DNA from: JAENVT01 sp040006755
GTDB taxonomy: Bacteria > Actinomycetota > Acidimicrobiia > Acidimicrobiales > Ilumatobacteraceae
Length of the DNA: 5,817 nt
Assembly (NCBI GenBank): GCA_040006755.1
Contig: JBDTWJ010000196.1
Span: 1-5,817 of the forward strand
Direction of reading: 5' to 3'
The first letter of the stretch is position 1. The number at the start of each line of letters is the position of its first letter. A program made the translations under genes and the position numbers. The notes below the pieces were generated by a model that was not told where the DNA came from, did no database searches, and saw only the letters and a program-made list of their open reading frames with translations. Positions 1 through 4,990 of this stretch are shown piece by piece.

Positions 1-236
1 TCGCGCACGGAGTCGGCATGAGCGACGAATGGCCACGCGTCTACTACCGACAAGATTGGGACGCACACGGCTACGACGGTGTGATCGATCCGCACATGGT
101 CCTCTCCGTCGAGAGCTTCGTCGGTTCGGATCAACGCGGACCCGGCGTCAAGCTCGAGCAGATGTACCTCGTTACCGACGACGGACCGGAACCACTTTCC
201 ACATACCCTTACGAACCTTCTCTGCTCCATCAATGA
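1..236 (+). CDS. M24-family metallohydrolase (creatinase/Xaa-Pro peptidase fold, DddP-like candidate), 3' end only
   Basis: The reading frame is open from the window edge (codons starting at position 3) to the TGA at 234-236, so the ATG at 18 is an internal Met and the gene starts upstream of the window. The visible part carries the C-terminal signature of the M24 'pita-bread' fold: HGVG with its metal-ligand His at codon 6-8, the ligand Glu in LSVES at 111-113, and the second ligand Glu in VKLEQMYLVT at 156-158, followed by the usual TDDG/LSTYP ending. Family members are metal-dependent peptidases, creatinases or, in one branch, DMSP lyases (DddP). The run HGVGMSDEWP places an Asp six residues after the His, as in DddP, and the His-Glu-Glu spacings (35 and 15) also fit that enzyme as I recall it. 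M24 membership is well supported; the substrate is not. It converges on the minus-strand operon and is probably unrelated to it. Confidence 0.8.
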   Translation, partial: AHGVGMSDEWPRVYYRQDWDAHGYDGVIDPHMVLSVESFVGSDQRGPGVKLEQMYLVTDDGPEPLSTYPYEPSLLHQ

Positions 237-413
237 CAACGCACCAGCGAAACGTCATCGAGACTGACCTCGCAATGCCTGACGACGATCGTCTCGAGGT
301 ACGCCGCGCCCGCGAGAACACCTGCGGCACAGCATCGCGTTGGCGTAGCCGTCATCGACTCGTGGGACGCGAGCCAACTCCGTCTCGACCGCGGGCCGAC
401 CGCGGCGGCTGGT
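237..413. other. convergent intergenic gap
   Basis: These 177 bases lie between the stop of the plus-strand M24 gene and the stop of the minus-strand SDR gene. I see no RNA gene, repeat array or convincing small ORF. It holds a perfect 10-bp palindrome GACGATCGTC at 284-293, a six-base inverted pair ACCTCG (267-272) / CGAGGT (295-300) around it, and a GC-rich hairpin nearer the SDR stop. Transcription from both sides is expected to end here. Confidence 0.5.
389..405 (-). terminator. possible GC-rich hairpin terminator of the SDR operon
   Basis: CCGCGG at 389-394 and CCGCGG at 400-405 can pair as a 6-bp all-GC stem with a 5-base loop. The hairpin starts nine bases past the SDR stop codon in the minus-strand direction. 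There is no U-tract on either side, so it is at best the tract-less kind of terminator proposed for high-GC actinobacteria. In such GC-rich DNA a short stem like this can also arise by chance. Confidence 0.25.
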
Positions 414-1397
414 TCACGGCAACAGGTTGGGGTCGATCCCACTTGCATCGACGCACCAGTCCCACAGTTGTTGTCTCCTCGCGACAGTGTCGGATCTCTT
501 CGTGGAACGCAGCCGGTGGATCGTTCGCACGCGCCGGTCGAGCCAAAAGCCCCCCGACGTCGCGAGCGGATCGTGATCATCGGCGGCCAGCCACCCCAAC
601 GTGTCGGCGCCTTGTTCGGGTGAACGCAGCAACGGGCCGACCAACTTGCGGAACGTCGGGAGGGCCTCGCGTACGCCGGGCGTGTCAGCCCATCCGGGAT
701 GCATCGCCTGGAAGACCACATCGGTGGCGGGGATGCGTTGTGCCCACATCTCGTTGAGTGTCACCTGCGCCCGTTTCGCTCGGGCGTACTGTTGCGAACC
801 CTTGTAGTCATGGTCCATCTGAAGATCGTCGACCTCGAGAGCTGCCGAATACATGCCACCCGACGACATTGTGATGACCCGGGCCGGCGAGCTGTGCCGG
901 AGCCGATCGAGCAGCAGGCCGGTCATCAAGAACGGGCCTACCACCTGGCTGGCCACCGTGAGTTCGATGCCCGACGGTGCCACTTGGCGACTGGCTGTGA
1001 GCGCGCCGGCGTTGTGGATCAGCACGTCGAGCCGAGCATGTCGCCGTTGGACGTCGGCCGCAGCAGTGCGTACGGCGTCGAAATCGCCCATGTCTGCCAC
1101 GACCGCGTCAAGGTGTTCGTTGCCACTACGTGCGGCGAGCTGGTCACGAACCTGTTCGGTCTTGGTTCGATCACGACCGAGCAGCACCACGGTGGCCCCG
1201 CAGCAGGCCAATCGTTCTGCGGTTACCGCGCCGATTCCGGATGTGGCACCGGTGATCAGTACGACTCGACCGGTGAGGTCGTAGGACGAGAGATCCGTCC
1301 AATGTGCCAGGCGGGAGCGCACGTCGTAGCCCAACCGCGTGAAGCTGGTGAAGACGGGTGCCTCGATGATCCTGTCGATCGCGCGTTCAAACCTCAA
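414..1397 (-). CDS. short-chain dehydrogenase/reductase (SDR), DHRS12-like
   Basis: A 327-aa NAD(P)-dependent oxidoreductase of the SDR superfamily. With the chosen start, the cofactor motif TGATSGIG is at residues 49-56, NAG at 129-131, the catalytic Ser region ITMSSG at 175-180, and the YxxxK pair at Y204 and K208, followed by HPGW at 233-236. All catalytic elements are intact. An N-terminal segment of about 40 residues precedes the Rossmann fold, and the C-terminus extends past the usual SDR core, as in DHRS12-like proteins. The frame is open further upstream, but that extension overlaps the SRPBCC gene. I chose the TTG at 1397-1395 because it overlaps the SRPBCC TGA by two bases (TTGA) and has GGCGAGG upstream as a ribosome site, implying translational coupling. 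It is the last gene of the regulator-SRPBCC-SDR operon. Substrate unknown; a lipid or lipid-derived carbonyl is a guess from context. Confidence 0.88.
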   Translation of the reverse strand: MRFERAIDRIIEAPVFTSFTRLGYDVRSRLAHWTDLSSYDLTGRVVLITGATSGIGAVTAERLACCGATVVLLGRDRTKTEQVRDQLAARSGNEHLDAVVADMGDFDAVRTAAADVQRRHARLDVLIHNAGALTASRQVAPSGIELTVASQVVGPFLMTGLLLDRLRHSSPARVITMSSGGMYSAALEVDDLQMDHDYKGSQQYARAKRAQVTLNEMWAQRIPATDVVFQAMHPGWADTPGVREALPTFRKLVGPLLRSPEQGADTLGWLAADDHDPLATSGGFWLDRRVRTIHRLRSTKRSDTVARRQQLWDWCVDASGIDPNLLP

Positions 1398-1837
1398 GAC
1401 GGCGATACCTCGCCGTCGAGCACTCGACACAATCCAGCAGCCGCGCGGTCGCCGATACGCCGGAACGCCACGGCGAGCAGCGGGCCAGCAAGTCGCAACG
1501 CCCCTTTGAGGCTGAGGTCCGCGTCGTACGTGACAACGGTGGCGTCGCCGTCGGCGCGCGCCGTGATCCGATCGGTGGACCGGAGCAGCGAGGTGTCGGC
1601 GACCACAAGCAGCCCGCTGGGCTCCGCGTACTCGACGGTGCGATAGCGCAACGTGGTTCCACGCCTGCCCGACAACGTCACATCGAACACCGCGTCCGGG
1701 CCTGGTCCGTCGCCGTCCACCTGCACCACCTTGAGGACACCCGGATCCCACTCCGCGAAGTTGCGCAGATCGGCCATATACGCAAACGCGTCGGCGACCG
1801 ACCGCTGAGTCCTTACCGTTGTGACGTACCGAGCCAT
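1394..1837 (-). CDS. SRPBCC-family (START-like / polyketide cyclase-like) protein
   Basis: A 147-aa protein with the SRPBCC pattern: an N-terminal beta strand followed by SVADAFAYMADLRNFAEWDPGV (about residues 13-34, the 'pathogenesis-related / cyclase' helix-helix-W motif), a central antiparallel sheet (residues about 35-115) and a long C-terminal helix (about 115-143). This fold makes a deep hydrophobic pocket for lipids or other apolar ligands; some members are cyclases or dehydratases, others only carriers. No catalytic residue can be named here. No signal peptide or membrane segment is visible, so it is probably cytosolic. It starts 13 bases after the stop of the MerR regulator, behind a very strong ribosome site, and its TGA overlaps the start of the SDR gene. 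It is therefore almost certainly co-transcribed with both. Ligand unknown; a fatty-acid intermediate would fit the neighbourhood. Confidence 0.82.
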   Translation of the reverse strand: MARYVTTVRTQRSVADAFAYMADLRNFAEWDPGVLKVVQVDGDGPGPDAVFDVTLSGRRGTTLRYRTVEYAEPSGLLVVADTSLLRSTDRITARADGDATVVTYDADLSLKGALRLAGPLLAVAFRRIGDRAAAGLCRVLDGEVSPS

Positions 1838-1840
1838 GGC

Positions 1841-1848
1841 TCCTCCTC
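1841..1848 (-). promoter_or_regulatory. strong Shine-Dalgarno site of the SRPBCC gene
   Basis: On the minus strand GAGGAGGA stands directly before GCC-ATG and fixes the ATG at 1837-1835 as the start. It lies just before the stop of the upstream regulator gene ends, so ribosomes leaving that gene can re-initiate. It is much stronger than anything in front of the regulator itself, suggesting the SRPBCC protein is made in larger amounts from the same mRNA. Confidence 0.75.
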
Positions 1849-1850
1849 GA

Positions 1851-2807
1851 TCAATGGATGCTGTTCTTCGTCGGACCTCTCGGTGCCGCTGGTCGTGTGG
1901 CGCTCAACGCAGCCCACGGTTCGTTCTGTGCAGCCGTAACCGGGTCGCCTGCCAGCAACCGGGCGCCGACATCGTCGGCGATTCGTCGCGTCGCGCCGGC
2001 TCCCGCGAGCGCGAGCTGAGTTGTGCCGGCCAGGTGGGTGAGTTCGGGAACGATTCCGGCGAACCGATCCGTGCTGACGGCCGCGCATACGATCAAGTCG
2101 GGGCGGATCTGATCTGCCGACACGACCAGTTCTTCGATCGGGGTGTCGGCGCCGAGATAGTCGACCGGCCACCCGCTGCGGTGCAAGATGATCCCGAAGA
2201 TCATCAGGGGTATGTCGTGCATCTCGCCGGGCGGGCACGCAAGGATCGCCCGCGGTCCATAGCCGGAACCCCATCCTCGAGCGAGACTGGCGAGCCGACC
2301 GCGAATCATGTTGCTGGCGAAGTGTTCCTGGGCGATGGTGATCTCCTGGCGCTGCCAGCGCTCACCCAATTCATAGAGGTACGGCAGCAACATGTCGCGG
2401 AGTACGGTCTCGAGCGTGAGGTCGGAGAGCAGTCGATCCCACATCACTTGCGCGGCCGGCTCGTCGAATTCGTCCAGGGCGACCCGCAGAGCAGCCGAGA
2501 GCTCGGAGACGTAGTTGGTGTTGCCTTGTCGCTGCATCTCGGGCAGCAACGGCGAGTTCGTTTGCTCGGCGAGCGCTGCGCCAGCCGCCTCGGCTGCGGA
2601 CAGCCCCTGGGCGAGGTGGAACTGCATGCGGCGGACTCGCCGCTCGTCGGCGTGCGAGTACAGGCGGAAGCCGCCCGTCGAGCGCATCGGGTGGAGTAGT
2701 CCGTAGCGAGTCTCCCAGGCGCGCAGGACGTAGTCGCTGACACCAACACGCCGACTGAGTTCGCCGATCCGCAACACCCCCGGCTGTTCTCCGCGTTCGA
2801 TCTCCAC
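1851..2807 (-). CDS. MerR-family regulator with cobalamin-binding domain, CarH/LitR-type photoreceptor
   Basis: A 318-aa protein. Residues 11-75 form a MerR winged helix-turn-helix (LRIGELSRRVGVSDYVLRAW, then RYGLLHP, GGFRLYS, RVRRM). Residues about 95-180 form the helical cap, and about 186-300 a B12-binding Rossmann domain. The CarH signature W-x9-E-H is present (W151, E161, H162), and His197 in GEMHDIP occupies the place of the lower cobalt ligand. The spacing W151/E161/H162/H197 equals W131/E141/H142/H177 of Thermus CarH, an AdoCbl-dependent repressor that tetramerises on DNA in the dark and falls apart in light. Gln152 replaces CarH His132, the residue that caps cobalt after photolysis. 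The GTG start at 2807-2805 follows an in-frame stop at once and has no good ribosome site. First gene of its operon and divergent from the lipid-modification operon, which it probably controls along with itself. Family certain; light sensing inferred. Confidence 0.88.
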   Translation of the reverse strand: MEIERGEQPGVLRIGELSRRVGVSDYVLRAWETRYGLLHPMRSTGGFRLYSHADERRVRRMQFHLAQGLSAAEAAGAALAEQTNSPLLPEMQRQGNTNYVSELSAALRVALDEFDEPAAQVMWDRLLSDLTLETVLRDMLLPYLYELGERWQRQEITIAQEHFASNMIRGRLASLARGWGSGYGPRAILACPPGEMHDIPLMIFGIILHRSGWPVDYLGADTPIEELVVSADQIRPDLIVCAAVSTDRFAGIVPELTHLAGTTQLALAGAGATRRIADDVGARLLAGDPVTAAQNEPWAALSATRPAAPRGPTKNSIH

Positions 2808-2813
2808 GAAAAC

Positions 2814-2843
2814 ACTCTACCAAATCTGGACAAAGATTGTTCA
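2814..2843 (-). promoter_or_regulatory. candidate promoter of the regulator operon, predicting a leaderless mRNA
   Basis: On the minus strand TGAACA (2843-2838) and TAGAGT (2819-2814) each match four of six bases of the sigma-70-type -35 and -10 boxes and are 18 bases apart. The last base of the -10 box is then at -7 relative to the G of the GTG codon at 2807, so transcription would begin on or next to the start codon. The missing ribosome site before this GTG agrees with that. The boxes are weak, so this remains a prediction. Confidence 0.35.
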
Positions 2844-2846
2844 GAT
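2824..2846. promoter_or_regulatory. near-perfect 23-bp palindrome, probable operator
   Basis: The left arm ATCTGGACAA (2824-2833) and right arm TTGTTCAGAT (2837-2846) are inverted repeats with 9 of 10 positions paired and a 3-base centre AGA. It lies in the divergent promoter region, 17 bases before the regulator start, overlapping the spacer and -35 of that candidate promoter. Dimeric sites of this size are typical MerR-family targets, so autoregulation and control of the divergent operon are likely. I cannot show that this protein recognises it. Confidence 0.6.
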
Positions 2847-2908
2847 CGCTCAAATGTTGGGTAACGTCTCTATACAGACCTTAGACAAACCCGCTATTGG
2901 TTCCGAAC

Positions 2909-2912
2909 GGAG
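2909..2912 (+). promoter_or_regulatory. Shine-Dalgarno site deciding the FAD oxidoreductase start
   Basis: GGAG at 2909-2912 stands ten bases before the ATG at 2923. The alternative in-frame ATG at 2854 has no purine-rich site before it and lies only seven bases past the palindrome, so the downstream ATG is preferred. Confidence 0.5.
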
Positions 2913-2922
2913 ATCCCAGCTG

Positions 2923-4221
2923 ATGCGATCTGCACACCACAATTCCCCACAACCCGCACGTCAGCGGAATGTCGCGGTCGTCGGCGCGGGGGTCTCCGGT
3001 TTGACCGCCGCATACATCTTGGCCAAGAGCTGCACGGTGACGTTGTACGAAGCCGAGAGCCGTCTCGGTGGTCATGCGCACACCCACGACGTCGTCGATT
3101 CCGCCGGCAACCTTCTCGCGGTCGACACCGGCTTCATCGTTCACAACGACCGCACCTATCCGCAATTGCGGCGGTTGTTCGGCGAGCTGGGCGTGCGGAC
3201 CCGCCCTACAGAGATGAGCATGAGCATCCGCGACATGCCGAGCGGCCTCGAGTTCGCCGGCGGCCGCGGCGCATCAGGGATATTCGCCCAACGGCGCCGC
3301 CTGCTCGATCCCCGCTTTCTGATCATCCTGGCCCAGGTCAAACGATTCCACGTGTTGGCCAACACCTTCCTGAGGGAATCCCACGACAGCGACCAGACGA
3401 CCTATGGCGACTTCCTGCGCACCTACCGATTTTCCGAATCGTTCATACGGCTCTACGCCGTGCCGGTTGTGTCGTGCGTGTGGTCGATGGGCACAGGCGC
3501 CGCCCTTGACTACCCCGCTCGATACCTGTTCCGCTTCCTCTCGCACCACGGCATGCTTGCGGTCACAGGCTCGCCACAGTGGTACACGGTGGTCGGCGGC
3601 TCCCGCAGTTACGTCGATGCCATCGCTTCCCGACTCCCTCACGTCCGCTCCGGTCAGTCGGTCAAGCAGGTGCTGCGCGACGACGATGGGGTTTCGGTCC
3701 AGGACAACTCGGGAACGTGGGTCCGCTACGACGGCATCGTCATCGCCACGCATGCAGACCAGGCCCTTGCGCTGCTCGCGGATGCCAGCGTCGACGAGAA
3801 GGAGGTGCTTGACGCCTTCCGGTACTCACGCAGTGAGACGGTTCTGCACACCGACTCGCGGCTGCTGCCGAGAACGCGACGGGCGAGAGCTTCGTGGAAC
3901 TACCTCACACCACTTGATGCAAGCGGCGATCGCGCGCCGGTTGTCACCTACTGGATGAACCGCCTCCAGGGAATCGAGACCACGGAGCAGTACTTGGTGA
4001 CACTCAACGGGTTGGACCGCATCGACCCGAACTCTGTACTCGCTGCAATGAACTACGAGCACCCGATCTACGACCTGGCAGCGGTCGAGGCGCAGGCGCG
4101 TCTGCCGTCGCTCTCAACACCACGGCTGGCGTTCGCCGGGGCCTACCACGGTTGGGGCTTCCACGAGGACGGCTGCCGGTCCGGGGTCGATGCGGCCCAG
4201 ATGCTCGGGGTGGACTGGTGA
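2923..4221 (+). CDS. FAD-dependent oxidoreductase, COG2907 type (amine-oxidase-like), Rv0449c-like
   Basis: A 432-aa protein from the preferred ATG. The dinucleotide-binding motif VVGAGVSG gives Gly21, Gly23 and Gly26, with the ribose-binding Glu43 in LYEAE and RLGGHAHT (47-54) after it, the classic FAD entry of the amine oxidase/phytoene desaturase fold. The mid-protein WYTVVGGSRSYVDAI (GGS at 225-227) and the C-terminal AFAGAYHGWGFHEDGCRSG are hallmarks of the COG2907 group. These proteins are found beside DUF1365 and CFA-synthase-like genes in many bacteria and are thought to oxidise or desaturate a lipid substrate; the reaction is not known for this gene. No signal peptide or transmembrane helix is evident. 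It is the first gene of the operon; its TGA shares one base with the next start. An ATG at 2854 would add 23 residues that resemble no family feature. Confidence 0.9.
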   Translation: MRSAHHNSPQPARQRNVAVVGAGVSGLTAAYILAKSCTVTLYEAESRLGGHAHTHDVVDSAGNLLAVDTGFIVHNDRTYPQLRRLFGELGVRTRPTEMSMSIRDMPSGLEFAGGRGASGIFAQRRRLLDPRFLIILAQVKRFHVLANTFLRESHDSDQTTYGDFLRTYRFSESFIRLYAVPVVSCVWSMGTGAALDYPARYLFRFLSHHGMLAVTGSPQWYTVVGGSRSYVDAIASRLPHVRSGQSVKQVLRDDDGVSVQDNSGTWVRYDGIVIATHADQALALLADASVDEKEVLDAFRYSRSETVLHTDSRLLPRTRRARASWNYLTPLDASGDRAPVVTYWMNRLQGIETTEQYLVTLNGLDRIDPNSVLAAMNYEHPIYDLAAVEAQARLPSLSTPRLAFAGAYHGWGFHEDGCRSGVDAAQMLGVDW

Positions 4222-4988
4222 TGAGGATGACGACGACGGATGATCTACCTGTCCTCCCGGCCATCGTCGAAGGTGTCGTCACCCACAGCCGGCAAGGTCC
4301 GATCCAGCACGCGTTCGAGCACCACGTGTACCAGTGGCTGATCGATCTCGACCATGTCCCGCGCCCGGCGTGGTACCTGCGCCCGTTCGCAGGCTTCGAT
4401 GCCCGGGACCACCTCGGCGGCACCCGGTCCGGTGCATCGCCCGACATCAAGACGAACGTCGAGCGGTTCCTCGCCGGTCACGGCGTTCACCTCGGCCCAG
4501 CCGGGCGCGTCGTCATGCTCGCCAACGCCCGCGTCCTCGGCCACGTGTTCGACCCTTTGACCGTCTATTGGTGCTTCGCGGACGACGCCACGCTGACGCA
4601 CGTGATCGCCGAAGTGCACAACACCCATGGCGAGCGACACGCGTATCTCCTGACGCCCGGCACCGACGGGGAGGCGGGCATCGACAAAGACTTCTTCGTC
4701 TCCCCGTTCAACGACGTCTCAGGACGCTACGTGATGAGATTCGCCATCACCGATCTCCACGTAGGGGTGGCCGTGTCGCTCCATCGACAGGATCACCCCG
4801 TGTTTCGAGCTGCATTCGCCGGCGTACCCACACCGGCCACGCCACGAACGATCGCCCGGTACGCGTTGCTGATGCCGGCGATGCCACACAAGGTGTCGAC
4901 CCTGATCCGCTTCCACGGGATCCTTCTTTGGCTCCGTCGACTACCGGTCATCGACCGGCCATCACACATCCCTCAGGAAGGAGTCTGA
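4221..4988 (+). CDS. DUF1365 family protein, Rv0448c-like
   Basis: A 255-aa protein of the DUF1365 family. Recognisable blocks are GVVTHSRQGPIQHAFEHHVY (about residues 14-33) with DLDHV after it, a central RVVMLANARVLGHVFDPLTVYWC, then EVHNTHGERHAYLL and DKDFFVSPFNDVSGRY, and a basic C-terminal end. The conserved His and Asn residues suggest a metal or substrate site, but no activity is established for the family. In Rhodobacter a relative in the RpoE-ChrR singlet-oxygen regulon sits next to a CFA-synthase-like gene, which fits a stress-linked lipid function. The start ATG overlaps the FAD oxidoreductase TGA by one base, with GGGGTGG at 4207-4213 as a weak ribosome site, so the two are translationally coupled. 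GTG at 4218 or ATG at 4227 are alternatives. The family usually has a His in the segment that here reads FFVSPF. Confidence 0.9.
   Translation: MRMTTTDDLPVLPAIVEGVVTHSRQGPIQHAFEHHVYQWLIDLDHVPRPAWYLRPFAGFDARDHLGGTRSGASPDIKTNVERFLAGHGVHLGPAGRVVMLANARVLGHVFDPLTVYWCFADDATLTHVIAEVHNTHGERHAYLLTPGTDGEAGIDKDFFVSPFNDVSGRYVMRFAITDLHVGVAVSLHRQDHPVFRAAFAGVPTPATPRTIARYALLMPAMPHKVSTLIRFHGILLWLRRLPVIDRPSHIPQEGV
4978..4983 (+). promoter_or_regulatory. strong Shine-Dalgarno site of the methyltransferase gene
   Basis: AAGGAG lies seven bases before the ATG at 4991, inside the last codons of the DUF1365 gene. It fixes the start and is the best ribosome site of the plus-strand operon, suggesting that the methyltransferase is its most strongly translated product. 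Confidence 0.8.
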
Positions 4989-4990
4989 TC

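Larger units (their letters stand above)
2808..2922. promoter_or_regulatory. divergent promoter region between regulator and lipid-modification operon
   Basis: These 115 bases separate the GTG of the regulator from the preferred ATG of the FAD oxidoreductase and must carry both promoters. The stretch is clearly richer in A+T than its surroundings. It contains the palindrome at 2824-2846 and, for the plus strand, a weak -10-like TATACA at 2871-2876 without a convincing -35 element. A missing -35 would fit either an ECF-sigma promoter or one shaped by the regulator. Confidence 0.7.

Noticed and set aside
29..757. A 242-codon plus-strand frame spanning the M24 tail, the gap and part of the SDR gene.
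   Set aside because: It is out of frame with the M24 motifs, antisense to the SDR, and extremely Arg/Pro-rich.
699..1646. A 315-codon open frame on the plus strand opposite the SDR and SRPBCC genes.
   Set aside because: It is antisense to two genes with complete family motifs; its translation is rich in Arg, Ser and Cys with no recognisable domain, as expected for a shadow frame in GC-rich DNA.
1398..1751. N-terminal extension of the SDR reading frame up to 1751.
   Set aside because: The extension lies inside the SRPBCC gene in another frame and has the low-complexity Arg-rich look of a shadow; the TTG overlapping the SRPBCC stop is a better start.
1821..2699. A 292-codon open frame on the plus strand opposite the MerR-B12 regulator.
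   Set aside because: The regulator on the other strand has two complete domains with conserved ligands; the antisense frame shows no family pattern and no ribosome site.
2871..2876. TATACA as a full sigma-70 promoter for the plus operon.
   Set aside because: No acceptable -35 box lies 16-19 bases upstream; kept only as a weak remark within the divergent promoter region.
2854..2922. Upstream ATG at 2854 as the FAD oxidoreductase start.
   Set aside because: No ribosome site, immediately next to the palindrome, and the added 23 residues precede the normal N-terminus of the FAD fold; the ATG at 2923 has GGAG in front.
4152..4220. An earlier ATG at 4152 for the DUF1365 gene.
   Set aside because: It would overlap the conserved C-terminus of the FAD oxidoreductase by about 70 bases and add an Arg/Gly-rich stretch foreign to the family; ATG 4221 gives the usual one-base overlap.
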